64,000 bases of DNA from Trebonia sp963737285. Lineage in GTDB: Bacteria; Actinomycetota; Actinomycetes; Streptosporangiales; Streptosporangiaceae. The notes below the pieces were generated by a model. It saw only the letters and a program-made list of their open reading frames with translations, was not told where the DNA came from and ran no database searches. This document shows, piece after piece, positions 28,515 to 37,519 of this stretch. Position 1 is the first letter of the stretch. Every line of letters starts with the position of its first letter. Where the stretch lies: the NCBI GenBank assembly GCA_963737285.1, contig CAVTRT010000003.1, positions 806,001 through 870,000 on the forward strand. Reading direction: 5' to 3'. The position numbers were made by a program, and so were the translations under genes.

Positions 28515-29665
28515 GCGACCCGGACCTGCTCCAGCTGCGCGCGCTGGAGGAACTGCGCGCCCTGGAACGGGTCTGGGCACTGCTCGCCTCCCACCGGGCC
28601 GGACTGATGCCGCCGAAGCTAGCGAGTCTGCGCAGCACGTACGACCGGCACCGCCGCGAGCTCACCGGCATCAAGGACGCGCGGGGGAGCGACGGGTGGG
28701 AGCGGCTAGCCATCGCGGCCGCCGACGCCGGCAGGTTCGAGCGGGAGGTCTTCTGCTACGCGATCGGCAGGCTCTTGCACGCCGACGGCAACGGCCGCCC
28801 GGACGCGTGGGCCGCCGCTGACCGGCTGCTGACGCAGCTGGCGAACCGGACCGGCGTCGCTGATCCGCCCCTCACTGGCCAGGAGTTCGAGCTCGGCTGG
28901 GAGAGCCTGGCTCCGCTGATCGGGCTCGTCCGCCTCCGGTATCCCGGTGCCGGGTTCTGGGACCTGCCGGTCCTAGCTCACGAGTTCGGTCACCACGTCC
29001 TGGCGGGTCCCGCCGCCGTCGACCCCGGTGACCTGTTGCCGCTCCGCGAGGCCGCCGACGGGTTCGCCGCCGAGCAGTCCCGCCACCAGGTGCTGTGGCG
29101 GCCCGTGTTCGCCGAACGGGAGGACCAGTGCCGGCGGCGGGTCGCGGAGCTGGTGGCGGACGTCTTCGCGACCTATGCCGTCGGGCCCGCCTACCCCTGG
29201 TGCTGTGTCGCGCTGCGGATCCCGCCCGACGACTTCGACCGCCTCCACTCCGAGCATCCGCCCTGGCAGTTCCGGGTGGCCGCGATGATCGAGATGCTCC
29301 GCGTCATGTCCGCGCGAAGCCATGACGGCGGCTACCTGGAGGTGGTCGCCGACGACGTGGCAGGACTGTGGGACGCTGTCGCCGGTCCGTGCGCGGGCCT
29401 GGCAGCGGACGGCCTGCGGGTGGTCGGGCGCTGGGTCGGCGAGATCGCCGATGCCCTCGATGGCGTCACCGGCCTCCGGTACGACCGAGGATGGCTGGCC
29501 GACCGGTGGCCCGGAGCCGCCGAAGGCCCGCCCGGCGAGTGGTCCGTCGCGCACGTCCTCAACGCCGGATGGAAATGGCGGCTGAGTTCCGCGTATCACA
29601 CCTGCGACGAGGTGGACGCGGCCGAGCGGCGATTCCTCGGCTACTGCGAACTAGTGGAGGCATGA
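28511..29665 (+). CDS. Putative HExxH zinc metalloprotease, operon gene 2
   Basis: The product has 384 residues. The zinc motif is VLAHEFGHHVLAG with His157, Glu158 and His161. Fifty-two residues on, RVAELVADVFATYAVG supplies a candidate third ligand, Glu213, and an Asp217, the ExxxD spacing of gluzincins. No signal peptide or membrane helix is present, so the protein acts in the cytoplasm. The rest is helical and I recognise no named peptidase family. It overlaps the genes on both sides by 4 bases. The next gene carries the same layout with the zinc residues lost. Proteolysis is likely but not proven. Confidence 0.7.
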   Translation: MSDPDLLQLRALEELRALERVWALLASHRAGLMPPKLASLRSTYDRHRRELTGIKDARGSDGWERLAIAAADAGRFEREVFCYAIGRLLHADGNGRPDAWAAADRLLTQLANRTGVADPPLTGQEFELGWESLAPLIGLVRLRYPGAGFWDLPVLAHEFGHHVLAGPAAVDPGDLLPLREAADGFAAEQSRHQVLWRPVFAEREDQCRRRVAELVADVFATYAVGPAYPWCCVALRIPPDDFDRLHSEHPPWQFRVAAMIEMLRVMSARSHDGGYLEVVADDVAGLWDAVAGPCAGLAADGLRVVGRWVGEIADALDGVTGLRYDRGWLADRWPGAAEGPPGEWSVAHVLNAGWKWRLSSAYHTCDEVDAAERRFLGYCELVEA

Positions 29666-31245
29666 TGGGTGAGCCTGTCGTCCTGACCGCGAAGCCGTCC
29701 CCCGGACCTGGGCTGCTGTACGCCAGGCTGGACACCCTGGACGAGGACATCAGGAAGGTTCGTGACACGGTCGAGAGGGCCATAACAGCAACTCGTGAGG
29801 TTGAGGACATCCAGGCCTCGCTCCGTGCCGTAGCCGGTCCGCTGAAGCGGGTCGAATCGATCGCCATACATATCAGCGGCCACGTCGAGAGCAACGAGTC
29901 GCTGAGTGATCCGGTTCCCGACATCTGCGATTGCACGGATTCTGAGTCCCTCAAGGGATTGATCAACGAGATCATCAAGACGATTGGCATCGTCGCTGGC
30001 AGCAACAGGAACGCCAGTTTGGGGATTAACAAGCTCGTCAAGGGGTTCGTCAGCCTCGGCACGGCACAGCAGGACGAGTTGGGGAACCACATCACACGTC
30101 GCTGCGGACTGGTGACCTCGGAGATCGCCGAGCTCCGGGGCAAGCTGGAGATCCCGGGCGGGTACCGCGATCGCTGGAAGGAGTTCGACGGGATCGAATT
30201 CCTGGTCCGCCCCCTGTTCACAGAGTACGTGGACTTCGTCAGCGGGCTCGCCATCCGCGACAACGCGCTGGACGACCGGATCTGCTCCATGACCGATGAG
30301 CTGCTGGAGGAGCTGTACGAGGGTCATTTGGGCGGCCCCCTCGTGGTGCCGGCCAACCAGGCCGCTCTCGGTCAGGTACTGCAGAGCGTCATCAAGCTGG
30401 GATTCCCGGAGTGGACCATCTGGGGCATCCCGCTGGTCGGCCACGAAGTGGGCCTCAAGGTCCCCCCCACCAACGTGAAGCTGGCGAAGCTGCTCGAGGA
30501 GGACAAGGAGTACGAGATGCGGCCCGGCCAGCGCGCGAGCCTCCTCGCTGACGTCTTCGCCACCTACACGCTCGGCCTTTGCTACGCCCACGCCGTCATA
30601 CGGCTCCGGCTGCGGCCGTTCCACGACAGCCAGCCAGACCCGGACCAGCCGCGCGACGCCGACCGAGCCAGGGTTATCCTGGCGGTGCTCGACCGGCTCA
30701 AAGGGCCAGGCCACGGCCGCAGGCCCGCTGGCTCCGGCTCCTCCAGCGGGCCGACGAACCCCGGACCCGACGGCGACCTGGGCAACGACGCGCGCTACCG
30801 CGGCGCGGTAGACAAGCTGCGGACGTTCTGGGAATCGGAGGCCGACGAGCCAGCGGACGCCGACGCCCAGCCCCCCAAGGGCCTGGAGAAATTCCTCGAC
30901 CATGCCCTGGACACCCTCACCGCCCGCGAGTTCCAGGCGTTCAGCCCGCACCGGTGGACCAGCTCCATGGCACTCCGGGACCTGTGCGACGACGGCGACA
31001 AGCCGGAGGCCGTGGGTCCGCAGGCCATCCTCGACCTGCTGACCGCCGCTTGGCAGCTCCGCGTCGACATGCCGGAGACTGGCGCGGAGGGGATCGAGAA
31101 GATCAAGCGGATCGAGGGGTGGGTGAAGGAATCCGCCGACCAGTCTCTGCTGGCCCAGTCGGCCCTGCGACGCCAGCGTCGCAGGCTGTACGACGGGGCC
31201 TATCCCCAGCAGTCCGTGGCGAAGCAAGGTGATCAGAAGCCATGA
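29662..31245 (+). CDS. Degenerate homologue of the HExxH protein with coiled-coil N-terminus, operon gene 3
   Basis: The 527-residue product starts at 29662 (ATGATG overlapping the previous stop). Residues 25-75 form a coiled coil (LDTLDEDIRKVRDTVERAIT). The core mirrors gene 2: IWGIPLVGHEVGLKV at His261-Glu262 lacks the second His (Leu265), and ASLLADVFATYTLG has Ser293 in place of the Glu ligand while keeping ADVFATY. It is therefore a probable pseudoprotease. A disordered Gly/Pro/Asp stretch near residue 360 separates a second helical part. It may regulate or scaffold the active protein. No family recognised. Confidence 0.7.
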   Translation: MMGEPVVLTAKPSPGPGLLYARLDTLDEDIRKVRDTVERAITATREVEDIQASLRAVAGPLKRVESIAIHISGHVESNESLSDPVPDICDCTDSESLKGLINEIIKTIGIVAGSNRNASLGINKLVKGFVSLGTAQQDELGNHITRRCGLVTSEIAELRGKLEIPGGYRDRWKEFDGIEFLVRPLFTEYVDFVSGLAIRDNALDDRICSMTDELLEELYEGHLGGPLVVPANQAALGQVLQSVIKLGFPEWTIWGIPLVGHEVGLKVPPTNVKLAKLLEEDKEYEMRPGQRASLLADVFATYTLGLCYAHAVIRLRLRPFHDSQPDPDQPRDADRARVILAVLDRLKGPGHGRRPAGSGSSSGPTNPGPDGDLGNDARYRGAVDKLRTFWESEADEPADADAQPPKGLEKFLDHALDTLTAREFQAFSPHRWTSSMALRDLCDDGDKPEAVGPQAILDLLTAAWQLRVDMPETGAEGIEKIKRIEGWVKESADQSLLAQSALRRQRRRLYDGAYPQQSVAKQGDQKP

Positions 31246-34200
31246 CCCAGATCCCGGGATTCCCCGACGAACCAGCCCAGCCGGCTGCGGGACACGGCGT
31301 CCTCATGCCCGGCGACGAGCTCGAGCGCGCCCGGAGCGCCTATATCGGCGGGCACGCCCTGAGAGCCTCGCAGATCACCCAGATGCTCGTGCGGAGACTT
31401 GCGGACGTGCCAGGCACCGAGGCCGCGGAGGTCCTGGGGTCCGCGCACACCCTGCTGGGGCTGGCCTGGCGTGTGCGCGGCGAGCTGCCGGAGAAGTGCT
31501 TCGCCCAGGCCGTCCGGGTATTCGAGCGGCTGCCCGCCGACCGGCTCGAAAGTATGGGCGTGACCATGGGTGACTACGGTATTGCCCTGGAGGAGATCGG
31601 CGAGTACACACGGGCAGTGGCGGTGCTGGACCGGGCGCTAGAGCTTGGCCAGGACAGTCCTGACGTCAGGCGCTACCGCGCCGCCGCACGGCGTGACCGG
31701 GGTGCGCCCGGTGACCGGGATGCGGCGTACCGGCTGCTGGAGGAGGCAGCGCGGCGAGCGCCCGGGGATTGGCAGGCGTGGAGCTGGCTGGCCGAGCTCA
31801 CCGAGGCGGCGTCCCCCGATCCAGCGGTGGCCGCCCGCCGCTGGGCACGGGCCTGGCGGATCCTCGACGAGGCGGGCACGTTCGGACGGGCGCTGCGCTA
31901 CCGTGAACGCGCCGTGGCCGGCTACTGGAGCGCGGTCGCGGCCAGGCCTGACGACGCCGGGCTGCTCATCGAGACGGCTCGAGTCCTGGCCGAGGCCGGG
32001 CTAGAGGCTGAGGCGGCAGACCTGCTGAGCCAGACCGCGGAGCTGCCCATCGGCGCGCAGGCCAGGCTCGATGCGGCCGAGTTGCTGGCCGACATCGGTG
32101 AACTCCAATTCGCGGCCGATCTCGCCAACGACGTCCTAGCCGAAAATCCCGGCTTGGGGCGGGCCACGGTCATCCTGGCCACGGCTCTGTTCAGGCGTGA
32201 TGACGTGAACTCGGTCGAGCTGGCCAGGCAGAGACTGACCGACTTCCTGCGTACTAGGCCGTCCGACCCCGTCGGCGCGGAGATCCTTCTCGGCGAGGTC
32301 TGCCATCGGAGCGGGCACCCTCAGGAGGCGCTGGCCCACTTCGACACCGCGATCGCGAGCGGCAAGCTGGACGACGCGCGGGCGGGGTCTTTGTACGCCG
32401 GTCGGGGGAGGGTGCTGCTGCAGCTGCGCCGTACCGCCGACGGCGTCGCCGACCTGCGGCGAGCCGTCGCGCTGCGGCCGCGTGACGCTGAGATCCGGTT
32501 CTACCTGGCCGATGCCTACTGCGGGACGGGTGACCGCCCCGCGGAGATCGTCCAGCTTCAGGAAGTGGTCGACTGGACGCCCGGCCGGGGCCGGCAGAAC
32601 TGGGTGGAGGCAATGACCAGGCTCGGTGCCGCGCTGCTGGAGCACGGCGAGCGGGAGAAGGCCCTCGCCACGCTGCGCCGGATCCCCGACCCCGAGGCAC
32701 TCGCCACGGACGTGCTGCGGCCCTTGACCAACGCGCTGCTGGAAGGGGGCAGGGAGAAGGAGGCGCTGGACGCCCTAGTCGACGCTGAGCGCCGGAGCCA
32801 CCGCGATCTGAACGTCCTGGCCCTGCACGCACGGGTACTCTTCCAGCTGAGACAGCTGGAACGGGCGAAGGAACTGCTCACCGAGGTGCTTGCGGCCGAG
32901 GCGACCCGCTGGCGGGACCGCGCCTGGCTGGGAGAGGTCCACCGGCTGCTCGGGGAACCGGAGGAGGCCCTTTGCCAGCTCGACCAGGTCCTGCACGACC
33001 ATCCGGGCAATCTGTTCAGCCTGTCCAGCCGCGCCGCCGTCCACCTGAGCCGGAACGAGCCCGGCATGGCCGAGACCGACCTGGAGCGCTGCCTCGCGAG
33101 CGACCCCACCGACCCGTTCGCGCTCCGGGTCCTGCATGACCTGCTGATCCAGCGGCGGGACTACGCCGCCTTGGTCGGCAGGTACCGAAGGGCGGCGCGG
33201 TCTGCGGACGCCGCGCGCGCACCGGCCCTGTGGCGCGGGTACGGCTCGACCCTGCGCCTGCTGGCCGCCTGCGGGCAGCCCGCGGACATCCTCGTTCAGA
33301 CGGAGCGGGAGCTAGCGGAGGACCTGGCGAAAGACCCCAGTGATACAGGCCGGGTGCACGCGCTGAGCGACTTGCTGGTGGCCCAGGGCCGCATCCGCGA
33401 GGCGATCCACCGGTGGCAACGCGCCGTAGGCACCCCGGTCGGCAAGTCCGACGCCCGGCTATGGTGTGAGTACGGCGAGGTGCTGCGCCAGGCGTGCCGG
33501 GTCGGGGAGGCGCAGGAGGCCCTGGACACCGCGCTGTGGCTGGCGGACGCGGGCTACACACCTGACGTCTACCACGCCATAGGCCGGCTCCTGCTGGACG
33601 AGTCGCGGTATGAGGAGGCGATCGGTGTCCTCGATCAGGCCTATCGCGACCCGCGCGATCCGACGGCGTGGTACGACGGCTGCGTCGCGCGGATCCTCGC
33701 CGACCGGTTCACCGAGGTCGCGGGCCGGCTCCACGGCTGGTCGCGGGAGCATCCGGACGACGCGGAGGCCCGGTGGCTTCTCGGCTGGCTGTACTACCAC
33801 GCCGGCGCCTACACCGAAGCTGCGGAGCAGGCCGGGGAGGCGGTCGACCACGACCCGCTGGACGGGCGGAAGCAGGAGTTGCTGGGTTGGTCCCTCCTGC
33901 GCAGCGCCGCCGATCTCGAAGGAGCGAGGAGCGCCTTCGAACGGGCGCTCAAGCTGGAACCGGCGCTGTACTCCAGCACGGAGGGCAGGATCCGCGTGCT
34001 GCTGCGGTCAGGCAGGTCCGACGAGGCCCGCGCGGCGTGCGAGGAACTGCTGGCCACCACGGAGGGCGGCGGCGAACGGGGGACGGTCGCCCCGGACGTG
34101 CGGGGATCGTGCCTGGCCCGGCTCGGCGAGCCGCTGCGGGCGGTCTTCGAGTTCCGGAAGGCGCTTCCCGAATCGGGTCCCGACCATGTCCTCATCGAGT

Positions 34201-34487
34201 TCTCCATCGCGTTCTGCCTGCTCCAGGCAGGCCGCGACGAGGACGCCCGGAACACCATGGAGCAGGCGTGGGCAGATCTGGAGACCGGTGGCCGCCCCAA
34301 CGAGGACGACCGCCGGCTTCAGCGCCGCGGGATCCTGACGGAGGTCCTGCAAGACATGCCAGACGCCGTCCCGCCCGGTCAGGCGGGGCCCGGTAGCAAG
34401 CTGATCGAGTCGACCCGGCTCACGATCGTCGAAGAACTCCGGCGCCTGCCGGCCGCAGCGGCGATCACCATGGAAGATTCGGTCTGA
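31242..34487 (+). CDS. 1081-residue TPR-repeat protein, operon gene 4
   Basis: Nearly the whole protein is made of tetratricopeptide helix pairs, for example YTRAVAVLDRALELGQDSPD, GHPQEALAHFDTAIASGKLD, GEPEEALCQLDQVLHDHPGN and ESRYEEAIGVLDQAYRDPRD. There is no signal peptide, membrane segment or catalytic domain, so it should be a cytoplasmic superhelical scaffold. It overlaps gene 3 by 4 bases. At the 3' end the 16 bases spanning the stop (34474-34489) are imperfectly repeated at 34494-34509. It probably assembles the membrane protein, protease and pseudoprotease. The recruiting partner or trigger is unknown. Confidence 0.8.
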   Translation: MTQIPGFPDEPAQPAAGHGVLMPGDELERARSAYIGGHALRASQITQMLVRRLADVPGTEAAEVLGSAHTLLGLAWRVRGELPEKCFAQAVRVFERLPADRLESMGVTMGDYGIALEEIGEYTRAVAVLDRALELGQDSPDVRRYRAAARRDRGAPGDRDAAYRLLEEAARRAPGDWQAWSWLAELTEAASPDPAVAARRWARAWRILDEAGTFGRALRYRERAVAGYWSAVAARPDDAGLLIETARVLAEAGLEAEAADLLSQTAELPIGAQARLDAAELLADIGELQFAADLANDVLAENPGLGRATVILATALFRRDDVNSVELARQRLTDFLRTRPSDPVGAEILLGEVCHRSGHPQEALAHFDTAIASGKLDDARAGSLYAGRGRVLLQLRRTADGVADLRRAVALRPRDAEIRFYLADAYCGTGDRPAEIVQLQEVVDWTPGRGRQNWVEAMTRLGAALLEHGEREKALATLRRIPDPEALATDVLRPLTNALLEGGREKEALDALVDAERRSHRDLNVLALHARVLFQLRQLERAKELLTEVLAAEATRWRDRAWLGEVHRLLGEPEEALCQLDQVLHDHPGNLFSLSSRAAVHLSRNEPGMAETDLERCLASDPTDPFALRVLHDLLIQRRDYAALVGRYRRAARSADAARAPALWRGYGSTLRLLAACGQPADILVQTERELAEDLAKDPSDTGRVHALSDLLVAQGRIREAIHRWQRAVGTPVGKSDARLWCEYGEVLRQACRVGEAQEALDTALWLADAGYTPDVYHAIGRLLLDESRYEEAIGVLDQAYRDPRDPTAWYDGCVARILADRFTEVAGRLHGWSREHPDDAEARWLLGWLYYHAGAYTEAAEQAGEAVDHDPLDGRKQELLGWSLLRSAADLEGARSAFERALKLEPALYSSTEGRIRVLLRSGRSDEARAACEELLATTEGGGERGTVAPDVRGSCLARLGEPLRAVFEFRKALPESGPDHVLIEFSIAFCLLQAGRDEDARNTMEQAWADLETGGRPNEDDRRLQRRGILTEVLQDMPDAVPPGQAGPGSKLIESTRLTIVEELRRLPAAAAITMEDSV

Positions 34488-34515
34488 AAATGTAAGATTT
34501 CGCCTGAAAGGAGCC

Positions 34516-34995
34516 ATGGGCATGGCACTGACCGTTCGTGAGCTGGCCTACTGCCGGTCCCAGATCCGCCACAGTGCACACGAACGCGCAGCAGGAGGCC
34601 CTGGCGATGACTGGGTCGGAGCCGAGTTCCTGATGCACCAACTCGTTGAGGAGGCGGCCTACTACCACTGGCTCAATCGTGGCGGGTCCGCGGGCGACGC
34701 CGACACGGACTGGCTCGCCGCCGAGGCGGATATCTGCTACGGCCGGCATGACGGCCACCGCCACGTGTTGCTAGGCGACGTGGACCGGCGCCTACGCCGT
34801 CAGGTCATCCGGGAGAAGGCGTACCTCCACTGGCTCGGCCGCAGACAACCCTGGGGCGACCCCTTGCCAGACTGGCTCGCCGCGGAGCAGGAGATCCAGC
34901 TGAGTGCGGGCTTACAGCCAGTCGCGGCTGCGGAAGACGCGGTAGAGGACGACCATCGAGACGATCATGAGGCACATCGCGATGGAGAACCCTAG
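34516..34995 (+). CDS. Protein with two DUF2934-like repeats, operon gene 5
   Basis: The product has 159 residues. AAGGAG lies 3 bases before the ATG at 34516. Two repeats are visible: AYYHWLNRGGSAGDADTDWL with AAEADI at about 48-73, and AYLHWLGRRQPWGDPLPDWL with AAEQEI at about 101-126. Each has the Trp-Leu-Ala-Ala-Glu ending of DUF2934. The last 27 or so codons (34912 onward) are antisense to the end of a CorA fragment, which suggests the natural C-terminus was replaced by rearrangement. The gene follows the TPR gene after 28 bases and probably belongs to the same operon. Confidence 0.7.
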   Translation: MGMALTVRELAYCRSQIRHSAHERAAGGPGDDWVGAEFLMHQLVEEAAYYHWLNRGGSAGDADTDWLAAEADICYGRHDGHRHVLLGDVDRRLRRQVIREKAYLHWLGRRQPWGDPLPDWLAAEQEIQLSAGLQPVAAAEDAVEDDHRDDHEAHRDGEP

Positions 34996-35143
34996 AGCGC
35001 GGCCAAAGTAGGGGTAAGGCACGTTCATGCCGTAGAACCCGGTAATGAACGTCGGCACGGCGATGATCGCCGCCCAGCCCGTTACCTCCTTGCTGATGAC
35101 GTTCATCCGGTTGCCCTGGATGGTCAGGTTGGTTCTACCGATT
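34912..35143 (-). pseudogene. C-terminal remnant of a CorA-family metal transporter
   Basis: The frame reads NLTIQGNRMNVISKEVTGWA, AIIAVPTFITGFYGMNVPYP and ends VVLYRVFRSRDWL. The GMN signature and the two membrane helices around it are the end of CorA Mg2+/Co2+ channels. The N-terminal 250 or so residues are absent, with no start codon. The 3' end overlaps the DUF2934 gene on the other strand. Confidence 0.8.
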
Positions 35144-35222
35144 TAGGGCCACCGGATCACGCTGAGGTTCTCCTTTTCGCACGCTCAGTTAATGGACAGG
35201 CTCCTGCCGGACGGCCGCGCTG

Positions 35223-35621
35223 TCAGCGGGCGAACTTCTCGATGGCGGCCGGGGTAACGGGCGTGAAGAAGTTGACGAGGTTGCCATCCGGGTCGCGGAA
35301 CAGCAGCGACCGGTTACCCCACGGCATCGTGGCGGGCTCCTGCACGAAGTCACCGACGATGCTGGTCAGGTTCTCATGCACGCGGTCGACGTCGTCGACG
35401 AGGAACTCGATGATCACGCTGTGGTTGTCGGCCGGCCGCGCGGCGCCAGGCGCGAACAGCGGAACGGTGCGCTCGGCGCCGACCGCGAGGGTGGCATGGG
35501 CGGTTCGCAGCTCGGCGAAGTCCTCGCCGTACCAGTTCGCCGGCACTCCGGTGACCTGCTCGTAGAAGCCGATGAGGCGCGCGACGTCGCCCGTGATGAT
35601 GCGGACAGAGATGAAGTCCAT
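35223..35621 (-). CDS. VOC/glyoxalase-superfamily protein
   Basis: This 132-residue single VOC module opens MDFISVRIITGDVARLIGFY and closes GNRSLLFRDPDGNLVNFFTP, the usual pattern of bleomycin-resistance/dioxygenase-like proteins. It is divergent from a WYL regulator, with a palindrome between them. Such VOC genes are a common target of adjacent YafY-type regulators. The substrate is unknown. Confidence 0.88.
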   Translation of the reverse strand: MDFISVRIITGDVARLIGFYEQVTGVPANWYGEDFAELRTAHATLAVGAERTVPLFAPGAARPADNHSVIIEFLVDDVDRVHENLTSIVGDFVQEPATMPWGNRSLLFRDPDGNLVNFFTPVTPAAIEKFAR

Positions 35622-35666
35622 GGTGACCTCCGTGACTTGGGTGTCCTTACGTCTGGAACGCTATGA

Positions 35667-35697
35667 CAAATACCGGACAGAAGCCGCCCGGTATTGT
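35667..35697. promoter_or_regulatory. Operator-like inverted repeat between VOC and WYL genes
   Basis: AATACCGG at 35669-35676 is mirrored by CCGGTATT at 35688-35695 with an 11-base gap. The symmetry extends outward to GACA and TGTC with one extra A on the left side. It lies 18 bases before the WYL regulator start and about 45 bases before the VOC gene, the expected place for an autoregulatory site. Confidence 0.6.
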
Positions 35698-35713
35698 CTG
35701 CTAATTTGAGGGC

Positions 35714-36772
35714 ATGGCCCGGCCCACCGCTCACGTGCTGACCGTGCTAGAGCTCCTGCAGTCGGGCGGCACCCGGACGGCGGCCGAGCTAGCCGATCGG
35801 CTCGGTGTGGACGAGCGGACCGTGCGGCGGTACGTGGACCACCTCGTCGACCTCGACGTGCCCGTCGAGTCGGTGCGCGGCCGCTATGGCGGGTACCGGC
35901 TCGCCCCCGGGTACCGCCTGCCCCCGCTCATGCTGTCCGACGAAGAGGCGCTGGCCGTGCTGCTCGGCCTGGTGGCCGCCCGCCGGGCGGGACTGATGAC
36001 CGCGACCGGCACGGCGAGCGAGACCGCAGCGGCCAAGATCCGGCGGGTACTGCCGGAGCGGCTCGCTGGCAGGCTGGAGGCCGTACTCGATTCGCTGGTT
36101 TTCACGGCCCCGCCGATCACGACCCCGCTTGGCGAGCCCGGCATCCCGCAGGCCCCGGTCTTGCTGGCCATCGCCGACGCGGTGCGCCATCACCGACCGG
36201 TCTCGATCAGGTACACCGCGGCCGACGGCCGGCGCAGCGAGCGAACCCTGCACCCGTACGGGCTGGTCGCCCATTCGGGCCGGTGGTACGTCACGGGCGC
36301 CGATCCTCAGGTCGGCGAGGACCGGACGTTCCGGCTCGACCGCATCGCCGACGCCAGGGCCCTGCCCGGCTCGTTCGAGCCCCCGGCCGGGCTGGATCCG
36401 GCGCAGCGCGTCCTGTCAGGGCTCGCCACCGCTCCGTACCGGCATCACGTGATCGTCTGGGTCCAGGGGACTGCCGGGCAGGTCCGCGCCCGGCTTCCCG
36501 CCAGCATCGCGGAGGTGGCTAGCTCTCCGCTCGCCACGGGCACGTCCGCGGAGGCCGCGGGGTGGGTCCGCGTCGACATGCGGGCCGAGCGACTTGACTG
36601 GCTGCCGCCGCTGCTCGCGTCGCTCGATCTGCCCTTCGTGATCGAGGAACCCGATGAGCTGCGGGGCCTCGTCATCGCACTCGCCGACCGGCTGGCCGCC
36701 GCCGCCCGCAACGTCCCCCGCAGGCCCGACGACGACCCTCCCGCCGAAGACGCCGCCCCCGACGGTCCCTAG
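35714..36772 (+). CDS. YafY-type HTH/WYL-domain regulator
   Basis: The product has 352 residues. The N-terminal winged HTH (VLELLQSGGTRTAAELADRL and RTVRRYVDHLVDLDVPVESV) is followed by the WYL domain, seen in SIRYTAADGRRSERTLHPYG and SGRWYVTGADPQVGEDRTFR, and a C-terminal WCX-like domain. WYL proteins sense nucleic acid or small ligands and control neighbouring genes. The divergent VOC gene is the likely target. The last 30 residues are Pro/Asp-rich and look disordered. Confidence 0.9.
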   Translation: MARPTAHVLTVLELLQSGGTRTAAELADRLGVDERTVRRYVDHLVDLDVPVESVRGRYGGYRLAPGYRLPPLMLSDEEALAVLLGLVAARRAGLMTATGTASETAAAKIRRVLPERLAGRLEAVLDSLVFTAPPITTPLGEPGIPQAPVLLAIADAVRHHRPVSIRYTAADGRRSERTLHPYGLVAHSGRWYVTGADPQVGEDRTFRLDRIADARALPGSFEPPAGLDPAQRVLSGLATAPYRHHVIVWVQGTAGQVRARLPASIAEVASSPLATGTSAEAAGWVRVDMRAERLDWLPPLLASLDLPFVIEEPDELRGLVIALADRLAAAARNVPRRPDDDPPAEDAAPDGP

Positions 36773-36954
36773 GCCAGCCCCAGTCCCATGTGTGGCCCCA
36801 GTAGCTGCCGACGGTCAGCGACAGCCGGTCCAGCTGGCACTCGGCCGGCCAGACCCAGGCCGGGCCATCGCTAAGCTGAGCCAGGTCGCGACCCGCGATG
36901 TGGCTAGGAACCGAGTCTCGATGAGGGTCGGCTTAGTGGATCTGGAGGAGGGGC

Positions 36955-37491
36955 ATGAGGGTCTTGCTGGTATCGGGAAGCACCAGGACCGGCTCGATTA
37001 ACACAGCCGCGCTGGTGACCGCGGCGGCACTCGCGCCCCGCGAGGTGACGGCAGTGCTGTTTCACGGCCTTGCCGCCCTGCCCGCGTTCAACCCTGATCA
37101 CGACGGCGAGCTCGTCCCGGAGCCGGTCGCGCAGCTGCGGCGGGAGATCGGCGGGGTGGACGCGGTGCTGTTCTGCACTCCCGAGTACGCGGGGACGTTG
37201 CCGGGCAGCCTCAAGAACCTTCTCGACTGGACGGTAGGCGGTGGCGACCTCTACGAGAAGCCCGTCGCCTGGGTCAACGTCGCCGCCGCGAACCGGGGAC
37301 AGGGCGCGCAGGAGACCCTGGCGACTGTCTTGGGGTACGTGGGCGCGGCCGTGGTCGAGCCCGCCTGCCGCCACATCCCGGTGAACCGGTCGGCGATCGG
37401 CTCAGACGGGACGGTCACCGATCCGCATTTCAGGACGGGCATGGCTGAAATCTGGACCAGCCTCGTTCGTTACGCAGCCGGTGCCAGCTGA
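36955..37491 (+). CDS. NADPH-dependent FMN reductase
   Basis: The product has 178 residues with a flavodoxin-like fold. The FMN phosphate loop is SGSTRTGSINTAA at residues 8-20 and the isoalloxazine-binding loop is TPEYAGTLPGSLKNLLDWTV. Enzymes of this family reduce FMN or quinones with NAD(P)H. GGAGGAGGG lies just upstream of the ATG. It stands alone, without an obvious oxygenase partner. Confidence 0.9.
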   Translation: MRVLLVSGSTRTGSINTAALVTAAALAPREVTAVLFHGLAALPAFNPDHDGELVPEPVAQLRREIGGVDAVLFCTPEYAGTLPGSLKNLLDWTVGGGDLYEKPVAWVNVAAANRGQGAQETLATVLGYVGAAVVEPACRHIPVNRSAIGSDGTVTDPHFRTGMAEIWTSLVRYAAGAS

Positions 37492-37519
37492 GACCGCCGT
37501 CCAGGAAGGGACGTCGGCG

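Noticed and set aside
29641..31227. 528-codon minus-strand open frame
   Set aside because: Antisense shadow of operon gene 3; no recognisable motif and no ribosome site.
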